8,729 nt of DNA from Oceanospirillaceae bacterium (lineage in GTDB: Bacteria > Pseudomonadota > Gammaproteobacteria > Pseudomonadales > Balneatricaceae). The position numbers were made by a program, and so were the translations under genes. The stretch's first letter is position 1. Each line of letters starts with the position of its first letter. Location: contig DPHB01000019.1 in the NCBI GenBank assembly GCA_003521845.1, positions 70,400-79,128 on the forward strand. The letters run 5' to 3'. The notes beneath the pieces were generated by a model, which did no database searches, was not told where the DNA came from, and saw only the letters and a list, made by a program, of their open reading frames with translations. Shown in pieces: positions 7,459-8,729 of this stretch.

Positions 7459-7462
7459 AGGA
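7459..7462 (+). promoter_or_regulatory. Ribosome binding site AGGA for the aminotransferase
   Basis: AGGA ends seven bases before ATG 7470 and four before the adjacent ATG 7467. It decides against the longer GTG start at 7452, which lies upstream of the site. It sits in the 21-nt gap after the glutamate dehydrogenase stop, so the gene can be translated from a shared transcript. Confidence 0.7.
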
Positions 7463-7469
7463 AACAATG

Positions 7470-8684
7470 ATGTCCAACAGCCCGTTAAATCGCCAACTCT
7501 TTGATCAGGTAATGGTACCCAACTACGCACCTTCCGCCATGATTCCCGTACGCGGTGAGGGTTCTCGGGTATGGGATCAAGACGGACATGAGCACATCGA
7601 TTTTGCTGGCGGTATCGCGGTTACCAGTGTCGGCCATGCTCACCCTGACATGGTTGCTACGCTACAGGAGCAAGGCGCAAAGCTTTGGCACCTGTCTAAC
7701 ATCATGACCAATGAGCCAGCCCTTAAATTGGCTCAGCAACTCACTGACGCCACCTTTGCCGAGCGCGTATTTTTAGCCAACTCTGGCGCCGAGGCTAACG
7801 AAGCCGCATTTAAGCTAGCGAGACGTGTTGCTCACGAAAAATTTGGCCCCGAAAAGCACGAAATTATTGCCTTCTACCAAGGTTTCCACGGGCGCACCTT
7901 GTTTACTGTCAGTGTCGGTGGCCAACCTAAGTATAGTGACGGCTTTGGTCCTGCCATTGCAGGCATCACCCACCTGCCTTACAACGATATTGCGGCCCTA
8001 GAAGCCGCTGTTTCGGACAAGACTTGCGCTATCGTAATGGAACCACTGCAAGGCGAAGGTGGCATCATTGCTGCCGACCCGGCTTTTGCTCAGCGCGTAC
8101 GCGAGCTATGTGACCAACATAATGCCTTGTTGGTAATGGACGAAGTACAAACGGGTGTTGGCCGTCTAGGCACCTTGTACGCTTACCAGCAGTTAGGTGT
8201 AACCCCAGACATCATGACCAGCGCCAAAGGCTTGGGCAATGGCTTTCCGGTGGCGGCCATGTTAACCACCGAAGCCATTGCCGCACACATGGGTGTTGGC
8301 ACGCACGGCAGCACTTATGGTGGTAATCCACTAGCTTGCGCCATTGCTTCCAAGGTGTTGGATCTAGTCAACCAAACTGACGTTTTAGCCGCTGTTAACA
8401 GCAAGTTTGAACGCTTTAAAGCGGGCCTTGAAGCCATTAATGCCAAGTATAATTTTTGTGCCGAGATTCGTGGCCGCGGCCTATTAATAGGCTGCGCATT
8501 AACCGACCAGTTTGCCGGCAACGCAGGTGCCTTTCAACAAGCCGCTGCCGCAGAAGGCTTAATGGTATTGGTAGCCGGCCCAGACGTGGTGCGTATGGCA
8601 CCGTCATTGTTGATTCCCGACACAGACATTGATGCTGGCCTAGCCAAGTTCGAACAAGCTGTGGCTAAGGTTGTGACTAGCTAG
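7470..8684 (+). CDS. astC: Acetylornithine/succinylornithine aminotransferase (AstC/AruC/ArgD family)
   Basis: This PLP enzyme of the class-III aminotransferase fold moves the amino group of N2-succinyl- or N2-acetyl-ornithine to 2-oxoglutarate, giving the semialdehyde and glutamate. AstC/AruC act in the arginine succinyltransferase pathway and ArgD in arginine synthesis; many bacteria use one protein for both. From ATG 7470 it has 404 residues, against about 406 for E. coli AstC. Visible motifs are IPVRGEGSRVWDQDG and IDFAGGIAVTSVGHAHP at the N-terminus, NSGAEANEAAFKLAR (104-118), FHGRTLFTVSVGGQP (139-153), VMDEVQTGVGR with PLP-contact D224, SAKGLGNGFP with Schiff-base K253, and THGSTYGGNPLA. 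HGRTLFTVS.GGQP and the C-terminal MVLVAGPDVVRMAP resemble AstC more than E. coli ArgD, as I recall those sequences. Its place behind a glutamate dehydrogenase favours a catabolic role, but the ast genes expected next are beyond the window. ATG 7467 is an equally legal start one codon earlier. Confidence 0.92.
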   Translation: MSNSPLNRQLFDQVMVPNYAPSAMIPVRGEGSRVWDQDGHEHIDFAGGIAVTSVGHAHPDMVATLQEQGAKLWHLSNIMTNEPALKLAQQLTDATFAERVFLANSGAEANEAAFKLARRVAHEKFGPEKHEIIAFYQGFHGRTLFTVSVGGQPKYSDGFGPAIAGITHLPYNDIAALEAAVSDKTCAIVMEPLQGEGGIIAADPAFAQRVRELCDQHNALLVMDEVQTGVGRLGTLYAYQQLGVTPDIMTSAKGLGNGFPVAAMLTTEAIAAHMGVGTHGSTYGGNPLACAIASKVLDLVNQTDVLAAVNSKFERFKAGLEAINAKYNFCAEIRGRGLLIGCALTDQFAGNAGAFQQAAAAEGLMVLVAGPDVVRMAPSLLIPDTDIDAGLAKFEQAVAKVVTS

Positions 8685-8729
8685 CCGTCGTTGCGAGCGT
8701 TTTTATCGTCATCCTATGCTTGAACTAGT
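8685..8729 (+). other. Short tail after the aminotransferase, with a weak hairpin and T run
   Basis: A four-pair stem (CGTT at 8689-8692 with AGCG at 8696-8699, including one G-T pair) is followed directly by five T (8700-8704). This is too weak to call a terminator with confidence. An ATG at 8716 opens a frame to the window end but has no ribosome site and is only a few codons long here, so whether a further operon gene follows cannot be judged. Confidence 0.3.

Noticed and set aside
7452..7469. GTG start for the aminotransferase
   Set aside because: The AGGA ribosome site lies downstream of it and points to ATG 7470 (or 7467).

Overview
The window looks like ordinary chromosomal DNA of a free-living gammaproteobacterium with mid-range GC, probably Pseudomonas-like or a marine relative. 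This rests on the gene types: a 180-kDa class NAD-glutamate dehydrogenase, an AstC/AruC-type aminotransferase and a one-piece iron-sulfur L-serine dehydratase. The species cannot be named. I see no mobile element, CRISPR array, tRNA or rRNA, and no sign of recent transfer.

Layout: two gene blocks diverge from a control region of about 350 bases (2301-2648). The left block reads on the minus strand: L-serine dehydratase (2300-912), a XRE-type regulator with a C-terminal cupin domain (894-283), and the first 95 codons of an RdgB/HAM1-type nucleotide pyrophosphatase that runs off the left edge (286-1). The gaps are 17 nt and a 4-nt GTGA overlap, so this is very probably one operon. The right block reads on the plus strand: the giant NAD-specific glutamate dehydrogenase (2649-7448) and, 21 nt later, an acetyl/succinyl-ornithine aminotransferase (7470-8684), also probably co-transcribed. 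The last 45 bases hold only a weak hairpin and T run.

How the genes fit together: four of the five complete or partial genes make sense as amino-acid catabolism and its control. Serine dehydratase turns serine into pyruvate and ammonia. The aminotransferase carries out a step of arginine/ornithine breakdown that yields glutamate. The glutamate dehydrogenase deaminates glutamate to 2-oxoglutarate, feeding the TCA cycle. The XRE-cupin protein is the obvious local regulator. RdgB, which sanitises the nucleotide pool, is the odd member.

No clearly undescribed system is present. The points most worth a second look are the RdgB gene translationally coupled to the regulator, the conserved cysteine geometry of the serine dehydratase including a C-terminal cysteine, and the short repeats and dyads in the divergent control region.
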